Source: Chryseobacterium phocaeense (GTDB lineage Bacteria > Bacteroidota > Bacteroidia > Flavobacteriales > Weeksellaceae). Taken from it: a stretch of 64,000 nt of DNA. The stretch is taken from positions 744,001-808,000 of the forward strand of contig NZ_LT827014.1 of the NCBI RefSeq assembly GCF_900169075.1, read 5' to 3'. The notes beneath the pieces are model-generated. The model was given only the letters and a program-made list of their open reading frames with translations, was not told the DNA's origin and searched no databases. Shown piece after piece: positions 39,625 to 48,077 of this stretch. The translations under genes and the position numbers were made by a program. Position 1 is the stretch's first letter. Every line of letters begins with the position of its first letter.

Positions 39625-40440
39625 ATGAAAAATAAATTATCAATCCTGTTTCTGATCGCAGGATTATCTCTTTCTGCTCAGGTGGGAATAAACACTGCTA
39701 CGCCAAAGGCTAATCTCGATGTCAACGGTGATGTCAATTTCAGAAATAAAATCGTGGTTCTGAATGTAGCAGACAACACCCTTTTCCAGGGGAATAATGA
39801 CCAGATCCTTGTTTCGCAGGGAGAAGGCTATCCACCGATATGGAAGTCACTGCGTATCCCTGAGTATGAGCCGAATAAGTTTTATCTGATCTTCAACAAC
39901 TCTTTTTCAGACAGAACGGGAGTGAAGTTTACCAACAGCGAACACTCTACCATTACTGCTAAAAATACAGCTTTTACAAGGGGAGCTGATATTTCCACTC
40001 TTCCGGGATTCAAAAAAATTGCAGGTCTTTCACAGCCTATCAGCGTATTCAGTGACAACAGTAAAACCTATTTTCAGTTTGAAACTGTAGTGCAGGCTAA
40101 TCTTCCTTCAAATGGAACAACAGATATTTCTATTGACTATGCCTGCGGTATTTTTGTAGATAACAAGCTGGTTAATCTAAGACAGAGAAATTTAAAGGCA
40201 AGTAGTGCATCAAGTACATTTATTACTCATAACCAGATCGGGGTGGTTTCCAATCTTTCCAAAGGTCAGCATAATGTGAGTGTTGCCTGCTCAAGACTGG
40301 CCTCATACAGAACAGAAAGTAATGTTGTGCTGGCTATCGGAATCAATGCCGATACGAACATTAACAGTTTTATTTCCCAATCTTCCCTTAAGGTTGATGT
40401 GTACGAAATTCCACAGGTATTTAATCCTATCACCAATTAA
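39625..40440 (+). CDS. Exported protein with VGINTATPKANLDVNG start, paralogue 2
   Basis: The ATG at 39625 (MKNKLSILFLIAGLSLSAQ, signal peptide) gives 271 residues; the TTG three bases earlier is not needed. It shares with paralogue 1 the VGIxTxxPxxxLDxNG opening, the VSQGEGYPPIWKSL segment (about residues 68-81), a SDRTGVKF equivalent, and a later YACGIFVDNKLVNLR strand. Identity is patchy, so the copies are old duplicates. It starts 3 bp after the paralogue 1 stop, indicating one transcript. Confidence 0.78.
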   Translation: MKNKLSILFLIAGLSLSAQVGINTATPKANLDVNGDVNFRNKIVVLNVADNTLFQGNNDQILVSQGEGYPPIWKSLRIPEYEPNKFYLIFNNSFSDRTGVKFTNSEHSTITAKNTAFTRGADISTLPGFKKIAGLSQPISVFSDNSKTYFQFETVVQANLPSNGTTDISIDYACGIFVDNKLVNLRQRNLKASSASSTFITHNQIGVVSNLSKGQHNVSVACSRLASYRTESNVVLAIGINADTNINSFISQSSLKVDVYEIPQVFNPITN

Positions 40441-40447
40441 TCCGGAC

Positions 40448-41191
40448 ATGAAAAAAATTATTATTATAAAATCTTTGTTACTGACAGTGCTGGCTAATGC
40501 ACAGGTGGGTATCAACACACCTAATCCCGTTAATATGCTTGATGTGAATGGGGACGTGAACGTAAGAAAAGAAATCAGAACCGGAGGAACCAATCTTCTT
40601 AAGGGATCTGCGGGAGCTGCAGGAACCATGTTGCATAACAATTCTGAATTGAATGTGAATGACTGGAAGAGTGTGAGAATTGCAGACGGCCAGGGAAGTA
40701 TGTCTGTATTCTCCCTGAATACCGTATCCGACCAAACGGGAGCCGTTTTTAATACTCCCAACGGACTCACGGATCCTTACACGGAAGGGACAACCATAAG
40801 CAATGCGTGGACCGTTCTGCCGGGAACCAATGATACATTTTCCATCACGAATGGAGTGAATAAGGTAGTTTTTACTTTTCAGACAACTGCACAGAAAACC
40901 GGAAACGGTAATTCCTCTTCGGGTTTTGCGTGCGGTATTTTTGTAGATAATACGCTAAGGGCGGTAAGAACAGATGTTTTAATAGGTTCGGAAGGAAGTT
41001 ATAAAATTTTTAACCTTAATGCCACACTGGTAAATCTAAACCCCAAGAATAATTATACGGTAAAGGTAGCCTGCACCAAAAGAAACCTGAATTCAGGGAA
41101 ACTGGGAATAGGGACTGCTGTCAATGCAACTTATCTGAACAGTGAAATGTCCCAGTCTGTTTTAACCACGTCTGTCCTTCAGCCATATTGA
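40448..41191 (+). CDS. Exported protein with VGINTPNPVNMLDVNG start, paralogue 3
   Basis: The open frame extends upstream across paralogue 2, but the real start is ATG 40448, 7 bp after that stop. It gives 247 residues with a signal peptide ending near VLANAQ. The start VGINTPNPVNMLDVNGDVNV matches its neighbours. It shares the W-KS-R segment (NDWKSVRIADGQ), SDQTGAVF and FACGIFVDNTLRAVR with them, and is the shortest of the three. A weak terminator hairpin lies 26 bp downstream. Function is unknown. Confidence 0.78.
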   Translation: MKKIIIIKSLLLTVLANAQVGINTPNPVNMLDVNGDVNVRKEIRTGGTNLLKGSAGAAGTMLHNNSELNVNDWKSVRIADGQGSMSVFSLNTVSDQTGAVFNTPNGLTDPYTEGTTISNAWTVLPGTNDTFSITNGVNKVVFTFQTTAQKTGNGNSSSGFACGIFVDNTLRAVRTDVLIGSEGSYKIFNLNATLVNLNPKNNYTVKVACTKRNLNSGKLGIGTAVNATYLNSEMSQSVLTTSVLQPY

Positions 41192-41216
41192 TTTTGAAAC
41201 AAAAAGATGTTCACAG

Positions 41217-41241
41217 ACCTAAAAGCTTGCTGTTTTTAGGT
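41217..41241 (+). terminator. Terminator of the three-gene exported-protein operon
   Basis: A stem of about 8 bp (ACCTAAAA / TTTTAGGT) with a 9-base loop is followed by TTTTTTTG on the plus strand. Confidence 0.7.
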
Positions 41242-41312
41242 TTTTTTTGTAAAAAGAAACAGATTATTGTTGATTTGTTGGATAAATGAATGTTTTCATC
41301 GAAAAAATGAAT

Positions 41313-41320
41313 TATATTTG
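41313..41320 (+). promoter_or_regulatory. -7 promoter element of lipoprotein A
   Basis: TATATTTG lies 23 bp before the ATG at 41344. Confidence 0.55.
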
Positions 41321-41343
41321 TAAACTCACTAAAATATTTTTTC

Positions 41344-42216
41344 ATGGGAAAAAACTATCTTTTTAAAATCGTGGCCGGAGTATTTTTCGGACTTATGGTT
41401 TCATGTGACAATTCTTCTTCAGACCAATTTGAACCCAGCGCCAATGATGGCGGTAATGGTACTACAACACCCCCACCTGCGAGAGTTCTTGAAAAAATTA
41501 CCCTGAATGGTACAGTTCAGGAAGAATATACCATGGATGGCAAAGTGTTTCAGAAAGGGATGCTGAGGGATGCAGGAACTGCTAATTATTACACAGGTAC
41601 GGTAACCTACATCAATGAAAAAATAGCCAAAATAAAATTTATAGGAAGCATTACAGGCAGTATCGCTTATGATTTCAGCGTAAGTGAGGACAGCAAAGGT
41701 AATGTATACAGTGCCACCTGTACAGCAACGGCAACAGATCCCCTGAATTCCTTCATCAGTGATTATACATTCACCTATGATGCAACGGGAAAAAAACTGG
41801 TGAAAATTTTAGAAAAAAGAAAAGTAGCAGGAAATACGGCCTACAGCCAGTTTACTGAAAGTACTTTTACCTATAACGGAAATAATATTTTTAAGGCAGA
41901 CTGCGCCAGAGGAACACTTACAGGAACAGGAGCCCCAAATATGGCAACGGCCAAGCTGACGACGTACAGCTACCAGAACTATGATTCTAAAATAAGTCCG
42001 TTCTCTACACTTCCAAAAACGTTTTTCACCGCATGGAGCTTATTGCGTCCTGAGAATTTCTACAGAATTTCTCCCAATAATCCTACATCGGTATATGTAA
42101 TGCCTCCTGCACCGGCTGCCGGAGTAAATACGCCGATGACCTATCTATATGATGCGTTCAACTATCCGGTTTCGGATAAGGATCAGGCGCTTAAATATGT
42201 GTACAGAAATCTATAA
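41344..42216 (+). CDS. Secreted lipoprotein A, YD-repeat-like beta protein
   Basis: This 290-residue protein has a lipobox near LMVSCDNSSSDQ (Cys at about residue 21), followed by a Gly/Thr/Pro linker. The body is made of short beta hairpins such as EEYTMDGKVFQKGML and YTFTYDATGKKLVKILEKR, resembling the YD/RHS-type repeats of Bacteroidota lipoproteins. Near the end YDSKISPFSTLPKTFF and ISPNNPTSVYV are shared with the neighbour at 42316. It is probably a surface or periplasmic lipoprotein. Function is unknown. The two genes have separate -7 elements. Confidence 0.78.
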   Translation: MGKNYLFKIVAGVFFGLMVSCDNSSSDQFEPSANDGGNGTTTPPPARVLEKITLNGTVQEEYTMDGKVFQKGMLRDAGTANYYTGTVTYINEKIAKIKFIGSITGSIAYDFSVSEDSKGNVYSATCTATATDPLNSFISDYTFTYDATGKKLVKILEKRKVAGNTAYSQFTESTFTYNGNNIFKADCARGTLTGTGAPNMATAKLTTYSYQNYDSKISPFSTLPKTFFTAWSLLRPENFYRISPNNPTSVYVMPPAPAAGVNTPMTYLYDAFNYPVSDKDQALKYVYRNL

Positions 42217-42238
42217 ACCGTATTTTGATTAACGGTTT
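42215..42238 (+). terminator. Weak hairpin overlapping the stop of lipoprotein A
   Basis: A 7-bp stem (AAACCGT / ACGGTTT) with a 10-base loop begins within the stop codon and ends in TTTTA. It is weak, possibly a 3' stabiliser. Confidence 0.4.
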
Positions 42239-42282
42239 TACCGGAATAAAAATAAAAATATAGCTTTTATTCAGAAAAAAGT

Positions 42283-42290
42283 TATATTTG
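42283..42290 (+). promoter_or_regulatory. -7 promoter element of lipoprotein B
   Basis: TATATTTG lies 25 bp before the ATG at 42316. Confidence 0.55.
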
Positions 42291-42315
42291 TCAAAAAATA
42301 AACAATTACCTGGAA

Positions 42316-43260
42316 ATGAAACGACTTTTCTACTTTATTTTATTAATAGCAGGGCTTTCTTCAATACATTCGTGTAAGGATATGTTGGATGATGACGGAG
42401 ATCCACTATTGGATCTTAATGAAACAGAGGGTTTAATAGGCCCGAGAGCATTGTACAGAGAAATTACAGATAAAGATACATTAGCAGAATATCATTACAG
42501 CGGGCTTTTGGTAACAAAAGTACTGACTCCTAAAGGATCCGTGACTGATATCTCCTATAGTGGTAATACAGTAAGTGAAGTTAATTTTAAAGGATTCCTT
42601 GACTTAGACGGGGACGGAACAATAGACGAAGACAGCGTTACCTATACACAACTGTTTACATACGGTCCAAACGGGAGACTGGATAAAGTTTCTGAAAACC
42701 GTTCAATCTTCAGAAGAACTCCACCGGTACCTCCGGCTACTACGCCTGGTCCTTTTGCTCTGCTTAGAAAAGCAAAATCATTGTATGAATTAACATATGA
42801 CGCTTCTACTGCAAAAATGAGTTCCGTTATTATGCGAAACGGGCCTGATGTTTCAGGGACCCCGTTTGCCTTTACGGATTATTCCAAGTCACAATATACT
42901 TACTTAGGCGATAATGTTTCTAAAGTAATAAGAGAATACGGAACCGTAACAGGACCTGTAAACGCCCCTGTATATGGAAGACCTACCACAAGGCTGGCAT
43001 ACGATTTCTATGAATATGATACTTCGATCAGTCCGTTTACACTGCTTCCGTCGGCATATAAGATCTCAAGACTTTTCTCTACTGAATCCAATGACAGAGA
43101 GAGCCATATCTTATCTCCGAACAATCCTAAGAAAGCATCCGTAACGGATCTTGTACCTCCCATTCCGGTTCCGGTGATCAGAATAACGAATTATAACTAT
43201 GATCCGCAAACGTATATGAGAAAAGGTTTTGGTATCAACTACATTTATAAGCCATTCTAA
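42316..43260 (+). CDS. Secreted lipoprotein B, paralogue of lipoprotein A
   Basis: This 314-residue protein has a signal peptide with a lipobox at SIHSCKDMLDDDGDP (Cys at about residue 20) and an acidic start to the mature protein. It shares with lipoprotein A the beta-hairpin body (YELTYDASTAKMSSVIMRN), YDTSISPFTLLPSAY and LSPNNPKKASV, so both derive from one duplicated gene. A proline stretch RRTPPVPPATTPG lies near residue 136. The C-terminus FGINYIYKPF parallels LKYVYRNL in A. Function is unknown. Confidence 0.78.
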   Translation: MKRLFYFILLIAGLSSIHSCKDMLDDDGDPLLDLNETEGLIGPRALYREITDKDTLAEYHYSGLLVTKVLTPKGSVTDISYSGNTVSEVNFKGFLDLDGDGTIDEDSVTYTQLFTYGPNGRLDKVSENRSIFRRTPPVPPATTPGPFALLRKAKSLYELTYDASTAKMSSVIMRNGPDVSGTPFAFTDYSKSQYTYLGDNVSKVIREYGTVTGPVNAPVYGRPTTRLAYDFYEYDTSISPFTLLPSAYKISRLFSTESNDRESHILSPNNPKKASVTDLVPPIPVPVIRITNYNYDPQTYMRKGFGINYIYKPF

Positions 43261-43281
43261 AAAGAATTTTTAAAATATACG

Positions 43282-43303
43282 GCCCGATCTCACAAGATTG
43301 GGC
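43282..43303 (+). terminator. Terminator of lipoprotein B
   Basis: A stem GCCCGATCT / AGATTGGGC (one G-U pair) with a short loop is followed by TTTTTTATTTTTT. Confidence 0.8.
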
Positions 43304-43322
43304 TTTTTTATTTTTTATCCCT

Positions 43323-43330
43323 TAATTTTG
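43323..43330 (+). promoter_or_regulatory. -7 promoter element of pth
   Basis: TAATTTTG (TAnnTTTG) lies 14 bp before the ATG at 43345. Confidence 0.55.
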
Positions 43331-43344
43331 CAAAAAATTTCCCG

Positions 43345-43908
43345 ATGAAATATCTGATAGTTGGTCTTGGAAACAAAGGTCCGGAATACGAAAACACCCG
43401 TCACAATATAGGATTTAAAGTAGCAGAGAAAATAGCAGAAACGCTTGAAGCTCCATTTAACAGTACCAATTTTGGCTGGATGGCAGAAGGAAAGCATAAA
43501 GGAAGAAAGGTCTTTATCCTTAAACCGGATACCTACATGAACCTGTCCGGAAATGCTGTAAGATTCTGGATGCAGAAAGAGAATATTCCCCTGGAAAATG
43601 TACTGATCATTACTGATGATCTGGCTCTTCCGTTCGGAACACTGAGAATGAAAATGAAAGGCTCAGATGCAGGACACAACGGGCTTAAAAGCATTAATGA
43701 GATGCTGCAGACTCAAAACTATGCGAGGCTTCGTTTCGGAATCTCGGCAGACTTTTCAGAAGGTCGCCAGGTAGATTATGTATTGGGAACATGGAATGAA
43801 AAAGAGTCTGCAAAGCTTGGAGAAAGGATTGAAAAATTCTCGAAAGCCAGTCTTTCCTTTGTGTTTGCGGGGATCGGTAATACCATGTCTGTCTTCAATG
43901 GAAAATAA
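43345..43908 (+). CDS. pth: Peptidyl-tRNA hydrolase
   Basis: This 187-residue enzyme releases tRNA from peptidyl-tRNAs that drop off ribosomes. It opens [20 protein letters not shown], containing the family signature with the catalytic His20 and conserved Asn10. [14 protein letters not shown] (about residues 58-71) has the substrate Asn, [20 protein letters not shown] (about 92-111) includes the catalytic Asp, and GHNGLKSI follows. Length is normal. It is monocistronic; the next 380 bases contain a MITE-like element. Confidence 0.97.
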   Translation: MKYLIVGLGNKGPEYENTRHNIGFKVAEKIAETLEAPFNSTNFGWMAEGKHKGRKVFILKPDTYMNLSGNAVRFWMQKENIPLENVLIITDDLALPFGTLRMKMKGSDAGHNGLKSINEMLQTQNYARLRFGISADFSEGRQVDYVLGTWNEKESAKLGERIEKFSKASLSFVFAGIGNTMSVFNGK

Positions 43909-43913
43909 AATAA

Positions 43914-44123
43914 GAGCCTGTTTAAATTTTTTAACAGACATTCTTTAACATTAAGAAGTTAAGATTTTAAGGGGCTTTTACTTAAAAACCTTAATAAAAA
44001 TCAATTCATTGATTTCTTAATTATTTATATCACAAATTTTCTTAAATCCTTAATGTTGAAAATAAGAATAAACTTCGTTTATTTAGATTAAGAAAATTAA
44101 GGATACAAAATTTAAACAGGCTC
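43914..44123. mobile_element. 210-bp MITE-like element with terminal inverted repeats
   Basis: The ends GAGCCTGTTTAAATTTT (43914-43930) and AAAATTTAAACAGGCTC (44107-44123) are perfect inverted repeats of 17 bp. They are flanked on both sides by TAA (43911-43913 and 44124-44126), a probable 3-bp target duplication. The interior is AT-rich, holds no ORF and contains smaller inverted motifs (about 43949 and 44045). A TNA-type 3-bp duplication is seen with some IS5-group elements, so it may be a non-autonomous derivative of one. No such transposase is in the window. Confidence 0.65.
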
Positions 44124-44180
44124 TAAAAGTGTACCTAAAATCAATGGTTAATTATCCTGATCGTTTATAAAACAAAATAA

Positions 44181-44205
44181 AGACCACCGGATTTTCCGGT
44201 GGTCT
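44181..44205. terminator. Bidirectional terminator between pth and carbonic anhydrase 1
   Basis: A perfect 10-bp stem (AGACCACCGG / CCGGTGGTCT) with a 5-base loop has T/A tracts on both sides. It serves the convergent genes pth (+) and carbonic anhydrase (-). Confidence 0.85.
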
Positions 44206-44290
44206 TGTTGTATACTTTAAAAATCAATTTCCAATCTAACTATAATATGATTTTTAGGTATGTGTAATAAAAATGTACTGATTCTAACGC

Positions 44291-44926
44291 TTACAACCAG
44301 GTTACCATTCCGGTTTCAACATCGTAGTTGGCCCCGACTATCTTGATTTTTCCTTCATCTTCAAGATTTTTAAGCGTTGAGCTTTGAAGACGGATATCTT
44401 CGATGGCACTTTTTACGTTTTGCTGATTTAATCTTTCCAGAAGCGCTCCGTTTTTTGATGAACGCTCTTCACCTTCTTCAATGATTTCATTGATGATTGG
44501 ATCAAAATGATTGATCAGGTGGTTCAGGTTATCCATCCCCATTCCCTGGATCTGTGCTGCATCCAGGCCTCCTTTTAAGGCTCCGCATTTAGTATGTCCT
44601 AATACTACAACAAGCTTGGAACCGGCCACATTACAGCCAAATTCCATAGATCCTAAAATATCCTGATTGATAAAGTTACCGGCAATTCTGATACTGAAAA
44701 TATCTCCTAAACCCTGGTCAAAGATCAGTTCTGCAGAAGTACGGCTGTCTATACAGCTTAACACCACTGCAAAAGGCCATTGACCTTCACGTGTGGCATT
44801 AACCTGCTCCAAAAGATCCCTGTTGGCCTTTAGATTATTGACAAATCTCTGGTTTCCGTCTTTTAAAAAATCCAATGCTTTTTCAGGCGTAATGGTAGAT
44901 TGAGTTTCGTGTGTATGTGCTTTCAT
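44291..44926 (-). CDS. Beta-carbonic anhydrase 1
   Basis: This 211-residue zinc enzyme interconverts CO2 and bicarbonate. Zinc-site motifs are SCIDSRTSAELIF (Cys at about residue 57, with the Asp-Arg pair) and GHTKCGALKGG (His and Cys at about 115 and 118). IRIAGNFINQDILGSMEFG lies between them. It follows the SulP gene by 44 bp on the same strand, so bicarbonate uptake by SulP and conversion by this enzyme are probably coupled. It is distinct from the enzyme at 47027-47695. Confidence 0.92.
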   Translation of the reverse strand: MKAHTHETQSTITPEKALDFLKDGNQRFVNNLKANRDLLEQVNATREGQWPFAVVLSCIDSRTSAELIFDQGLGDIFSIRIAGNFINQDILGSMEFGCNVAGSKLVVVLGHTKCGALKGGLDAAQIQGMGMDNLNHLINHFDPIINEIIEEGEERSSKNGALLERLNQQNVKSAIEDIRLQSSTLKNLEDEGKIKIVGANYDVETGMVTWL

Positions 44927-44970
44927 ATGATTGTTTATTCTTTTCTTAAATTTAAAAATTATTAATGAGC

Positions 44971-46563
44971 TTACATCGCTCTTCTGTGTGTAATCAGAAT
45001 GTGGGAATCTTCATCGGTTTCATAATCTTTGTATGAAGTTTTAAAGCCCAACAGTTCCACATTAATGTCTTCTTCTTTTGCCCTGATGTTGGCGAAATCC
45101 TGGATCATCTCCAGAACGTCCGTCGCAATATACGACGTTCCCCTTGCATCAATGGTCACGGTAGAATTGGACTTGATGTTTTTTAATGTCTTTTTAATGG
45201 CTGCCTTATTCAGGAAAGAAACTTCCTCGGCAAGCTTGATATTGATTCCGTCTGCATCATCCAGCTTTTCCCTGCTCAGATAATAGGCACGTTTCATATT
45301 TCCCTGAAGGATATAGAATACGGAAATAGCCAGACCAATACCTACTCCTTTTAGAAGGTCAGTCGCTACTACTGCCGCTACCGTTGCTACAAACGGGATG
45401 AACTGGAATTTACCCAAATGCCAGAAATGTTTGAACGTAGCAGGTTTTGCCAGTTTGTATCCTACCAGGATCAGCACAGCTGCAAGGGTGGCAAGCGGAA
45501 TTAAATTAAGGATCACCGGAATACTCAGTACACATACCAGAAGCAGCACACCGTGAATCATGGCAGACAGTTTTGAAGTTGCTCCTGCGTTAGCATTGGC
45601 AGAACTTCTTACCACTACAGAGGTCATTGGTAGTCCTCCGATAAATGAACTGATGAGGTTCCCGATTCCCTGTGCCTTAAGCTCAAGATTGGTATCTGTA
45701 ATTCTTCGCTGGCTGTCTAGTCTGTCCGAAGCTTCAATACAAAGAAGCGTTTCAATAGAGGCTACAATAGCAATAGTAGCTCCCACGATCCATACCTTAG
45801 GATTGGTAAATCCTGTAAAATCAGGCATGGTAATCAGGTTTTTGAAATCGCTCAGAGACTGAGGAACCGGTAGTGAAACCAAATGTTGGGTACCGATAGC
45901 CAAAGTGCTTCCGGACGCTTTAAATAATTCATTTAAAAGAATTCCTGCCACTACAGCTACCAATGCTCCGGGAAGCATCTTCATCCTTTTTAAAGCCGGA
46001 ATTTTATCCCAGGCGATAAGAATACCTACCGAAACCAGTGTTACGACAATAGCTCCGGGATGTATGGCCCCGAATAATTCTGAAAAGTAGCCGAAATTTA
46101 GGCCATTGTCAAAGATAGATTCATGCCCTTCGTAATCCTTATCGAATCCCATGGCATGAGGGATCTGTTTTAAAATAATTATGATACCGATCGCGGCAAG
46201 CATTCCCTCAATAACGTTATTAGGAAAGTAATTTGAAATACTTCCGGCTCTGACAAATCCTAAAATTAACTGGATTAAACCTGCGATGATCCCTGCGCAA
46301 AGGAAAAGCTCAAAAGCTTTCAGATCTGTGATCGCCGTTAATACAATAGCAGTAAGACCTGCAGCGGGACCGGATACCGATATATTTGAATTACTGATAG
46401 ATCCTACCACCAATCCCCCTACGATTCCGGCAATAACACCGGACAAAGGCGGTGCTCCTGATGCTAACGCGATTCCAAGACATAACGGAAGCGCTACTAA
46501 GAATACAACGAGTCCTGAAGGGAAATTCTCCTTGATTCCTCCTATAAATGATGTTTTTTTCAT
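44971..46563 (-). CDS. SulP-family inorganic anion transporter with STAS domain
   Basis: This 530-residue protein has the SulP fold: helices from about residue 15 on, with FPSGLVVFLVALPLCLGIAL (about residues 14-33), SGPAAGLTAIVLTAI (about 64-78) and GGLPMTSVVVRSSANANAGA (about 310-329). The C-terminal STAS domain contains VTIDARGTSYIATDVLEMI. Members carry sulfate, bicarbonate or other anions with sodium or protons. Flanking beta-carbonic anhydrase genes on the same strand favour bicarbonate. No close terminator separates it from carbonic anhydrase 1. Confidence 0.93.
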   Translation of the reverse strand: MKKTSFIGGIKENFPSGLVVFLVALPLCLGIALASGAPPLSGVIAGIVGGLVVGSISNSNISVSGPAAGLTAIVLTAITDLKAFELFLCAGIIAGLIQLILGFVRAGSISNYFPNNVIEGMLAAIGIIIILKQIPHAMGFDKDYEGHESIFDNGLNFGYFSELFGAIHPGAIVVTLVSVGILIAWDKIPALKRMKMLPGALVAVVAGILLNELFKASGSTLAIGTQHLVSLPVPQSLSDFKNLITMPDFTGFTNPKVWIVGATIAIVASIETLLCIEASDRLDSQRRITDTNLELKAQGIGNLISSFIGGLPMTSVVVRSSANANAGATSKLSAMIHGVLLLVCVLSIPVILNLIPLATLAAVLILVGYKLAKPATFKHFWHLGKFQFIPFVATVAAVVATDLLKGVGIGLAISVFYILQGNMKRAYYLSREKLDDADGINIKLAEEVSFLNKAAIKKTLKNIKSNSTVTIDARGTSYIATDVLEMIQDFANIRAKEEDINVELLGFKTSYKDYETDEDSHILITHRRAM

Positions 46564-46705
46564 GATGTTTTTGAAAAATACTATAACTGACTGATCTATT
46601 CTTAGATAATCAATTATAAAAGATTGGAAATTTAATTTTAAAGCACGCGTATCCTATATCAGTTTTGATATGAATACTATTAAAAAATCTAACTATACTT
46701 AAAAA

Positions 46706-47005
46706 TTAAGCTTCCGGAGGCGGAGAAAATATGGTGAGTAGAGGCGACAGATGAAAGGAATCATCTATTAATTCAAAGGTCACACCCTTAAGATCCGGTT
46801 CGGAAAACTTTACGTAATCGAATACATCCAGGGTTTTCGGAATGGTTTTTTCGTAAACAATAAAAGAGGAAGGGTGAGAATGTGGTTCTTCTTCATTGAT
46901 TATTACATTGGTCCTTGCAATATCCCAGCCGGCAACCGCAGCAATGCCCGGCAGTGCTGTGAAGTTCAGGAAAAAGGTCAATACAATAATACTCCAGAAT
47001 TTCAT
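46706..47005 (-). CDS. Small exported protein in the carbonic anhydrase locus, function unknown
   Basis: This 99-residue protein has a clear signal peptide (MKFWSIIVLTFFLNFTALPG..., cleaved near IAAVAG). The mature part includes EEEPHSHPSSFIVYEKTI (about residues 38-55), with clustered acidic and His residues that could bind metal, and ends with a proline-rich FSPPPEA. It lies 21 bp downstream of carbonic anhydrase 2 on the same strand and upstream of SulP. No family is recognised. A role in periplasmic metal or anion handling is speculation from position. Confidence 0.65.
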   Translation of the reverse strand: MKFWSIIVLTFFLNFTALPGIAAVAGWDIARTNVIINEEEPHSHPSSFIVYEKTIPKTLDVFDYVKFSEPDLKGVTFELIDDSFHLSPLLTIFSPPPEA

Positions 47006-47026
47006 TCTCTATTTATTTTAGAAAAA

Positions 47027-47695
47027 CTAATTTGTTTTTCTGCTCATTACCCAGTCGGAACCTGTAAGGTTGTAGATTTTCTGGATATCTTTCAGGATTT
47101 TCTCGAAATCGATTTCCAGATCAATGATCTTACCTGTTCTAAGGTCAAATACCCAACCATGTACAATAGGATATTCTTCAACAATATACCTTTCCTGTAC
47201 ACAGGCCATTTTGATCACGTTGATGCACTGCTCCTGAACATTCAGTTCCACAAGCCTATCATAACGTCTGCTTTCATCTTGAATGGCGTCCAGTTCAGCC
47301 TGGTGCAATCTGTAAACGTCACGGATGTTTCTCAGCCATGGATTTAATAATCCGAGATCCTGAGGAGTCATCGCCGCTTTTACGCCACCGCAGTTGTAGT
47401 GCCCGCATACGATAATGTGCTTTACTTTAAGATGTTCTACGGCATATTGAATAACAGCTGTGGAACTCATGTCTAAAGTATTGACAACATTTGCAATATT
47501 TCTGTGGACAAAAACTTCTCCGGGTTTTGCACCCATAAGCTCTTCCGCGGTAGCCCTGCTGTCTGAACACCCGATGTATAAATAATCAGGATTCTGGGTT
47601 TTCGCAAGCTCATGGAAGAATTCAGGATTGTCTGAAACTTTGGATTCTACCCATTTTCTGTTGTTTTCGAAAATAACCTCGTACGATTGTGACAT
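47027..47695 (-). CDS. Beta-carbonic anhydrase 2 (Can-like)
   Basis: This 222-residue protein is close in length and motifs to the housekeeping bacterial beta-carbonic anhydrases. It has YIGCSDSRATAEELMGAKPG (Cys at about residue 39), VHRNIANVVNTLDMSSTAVI (about 58-77) and VCGHYNCGGVKAA (His and Cys at about 98 and 101). It is the first gene of the minus-strand set that continues through the small exported protein, SulP and carbonic anhydrase 1. A TATTTTTG element lies at 47776-47783. Confidence 0.94.
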   Translation of the reverse strand: MSQSYEVIFENNRKWVESKVSDNPEFFHELAKTQNPDYLYIGCSDSRATAEELMGAKPGEVFVHRNIANVVNTLDMSSTAVIQYAVEHLKVKHIIVCGHYNCGGVKAAMTPQDLGLLNPWLRNIRDVYRLHQAELDAIQDESRRYDRLVELNVQEQCINVIKMACVQERYIVEEYPIVHGWVFDLRTGKIIDLEIDFEKILKDIQKIYNLTGSDWVMSRKTN

Positions 47696-48077
47696 AATTC
47701 TAAAAATAAAAAGTTTCTAATTATTCATTTCGTTTAAATTATTTTCAAATTCAATAGATCAAATCAATAATCATACAAAAATATAATTTTTGCCGGTAAG
47801 CCAGACACTTTTAACAAAGTTTAATATTAAAATATGCTTAAAATCATGTTTAAAAGGCCTGAAATATCCTGTTTCTGTACGAATTTGTCTGAAAAAAATG
47901 ATAATTCAAACTCAAAATGGCATTATAAAATTACAAACTATAAATCATAATTAAAGATTGTGAATTAAAATATTCTTCATTTTTTATAGACCAGATGGCC
48001 GGATTAGTTGAAAATCTGTCACTTTATATCCGAAAAAATGAATAAATTAAAACCTTGATTTAAAGCCCATAGCTTAT
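47696..48077. other. 382-bp divergent intergenic region
   Basis: It lies between carbonic anhydrase 2 (-) and the AraC-type regulator (+). One -7 element for carbonic anhydrase 2 is visible at 47776-47783. The rest is AT-rich with no ORF, repeat or hairpin that stands out. Confidence 0.6.
47776..47783 (-). promoter_or_regulatory. -7 promoter element of carbonic anhydrase 2
   Basis: The minus strand reads TATTTTTG, 80 bp before the ATG at 47695. No clear -33 TTG box accompanies it. Confidence 0.4.

Noticed and set aside
40280..40447. N-terminal extension of the third LDVNG-type gene
   Set aside because: It overlaps the preceding paralogue out of frame; the signal-peptide start at 40448, 7 bp after that stop, is clearly the true start.
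43914..44123. Small RNA gene in the pth downstream region
   Set aside because: The perfect termini and flanking TAA duplication fit a mobile element better; no promoter element or terminator-like end bounds a transcript.
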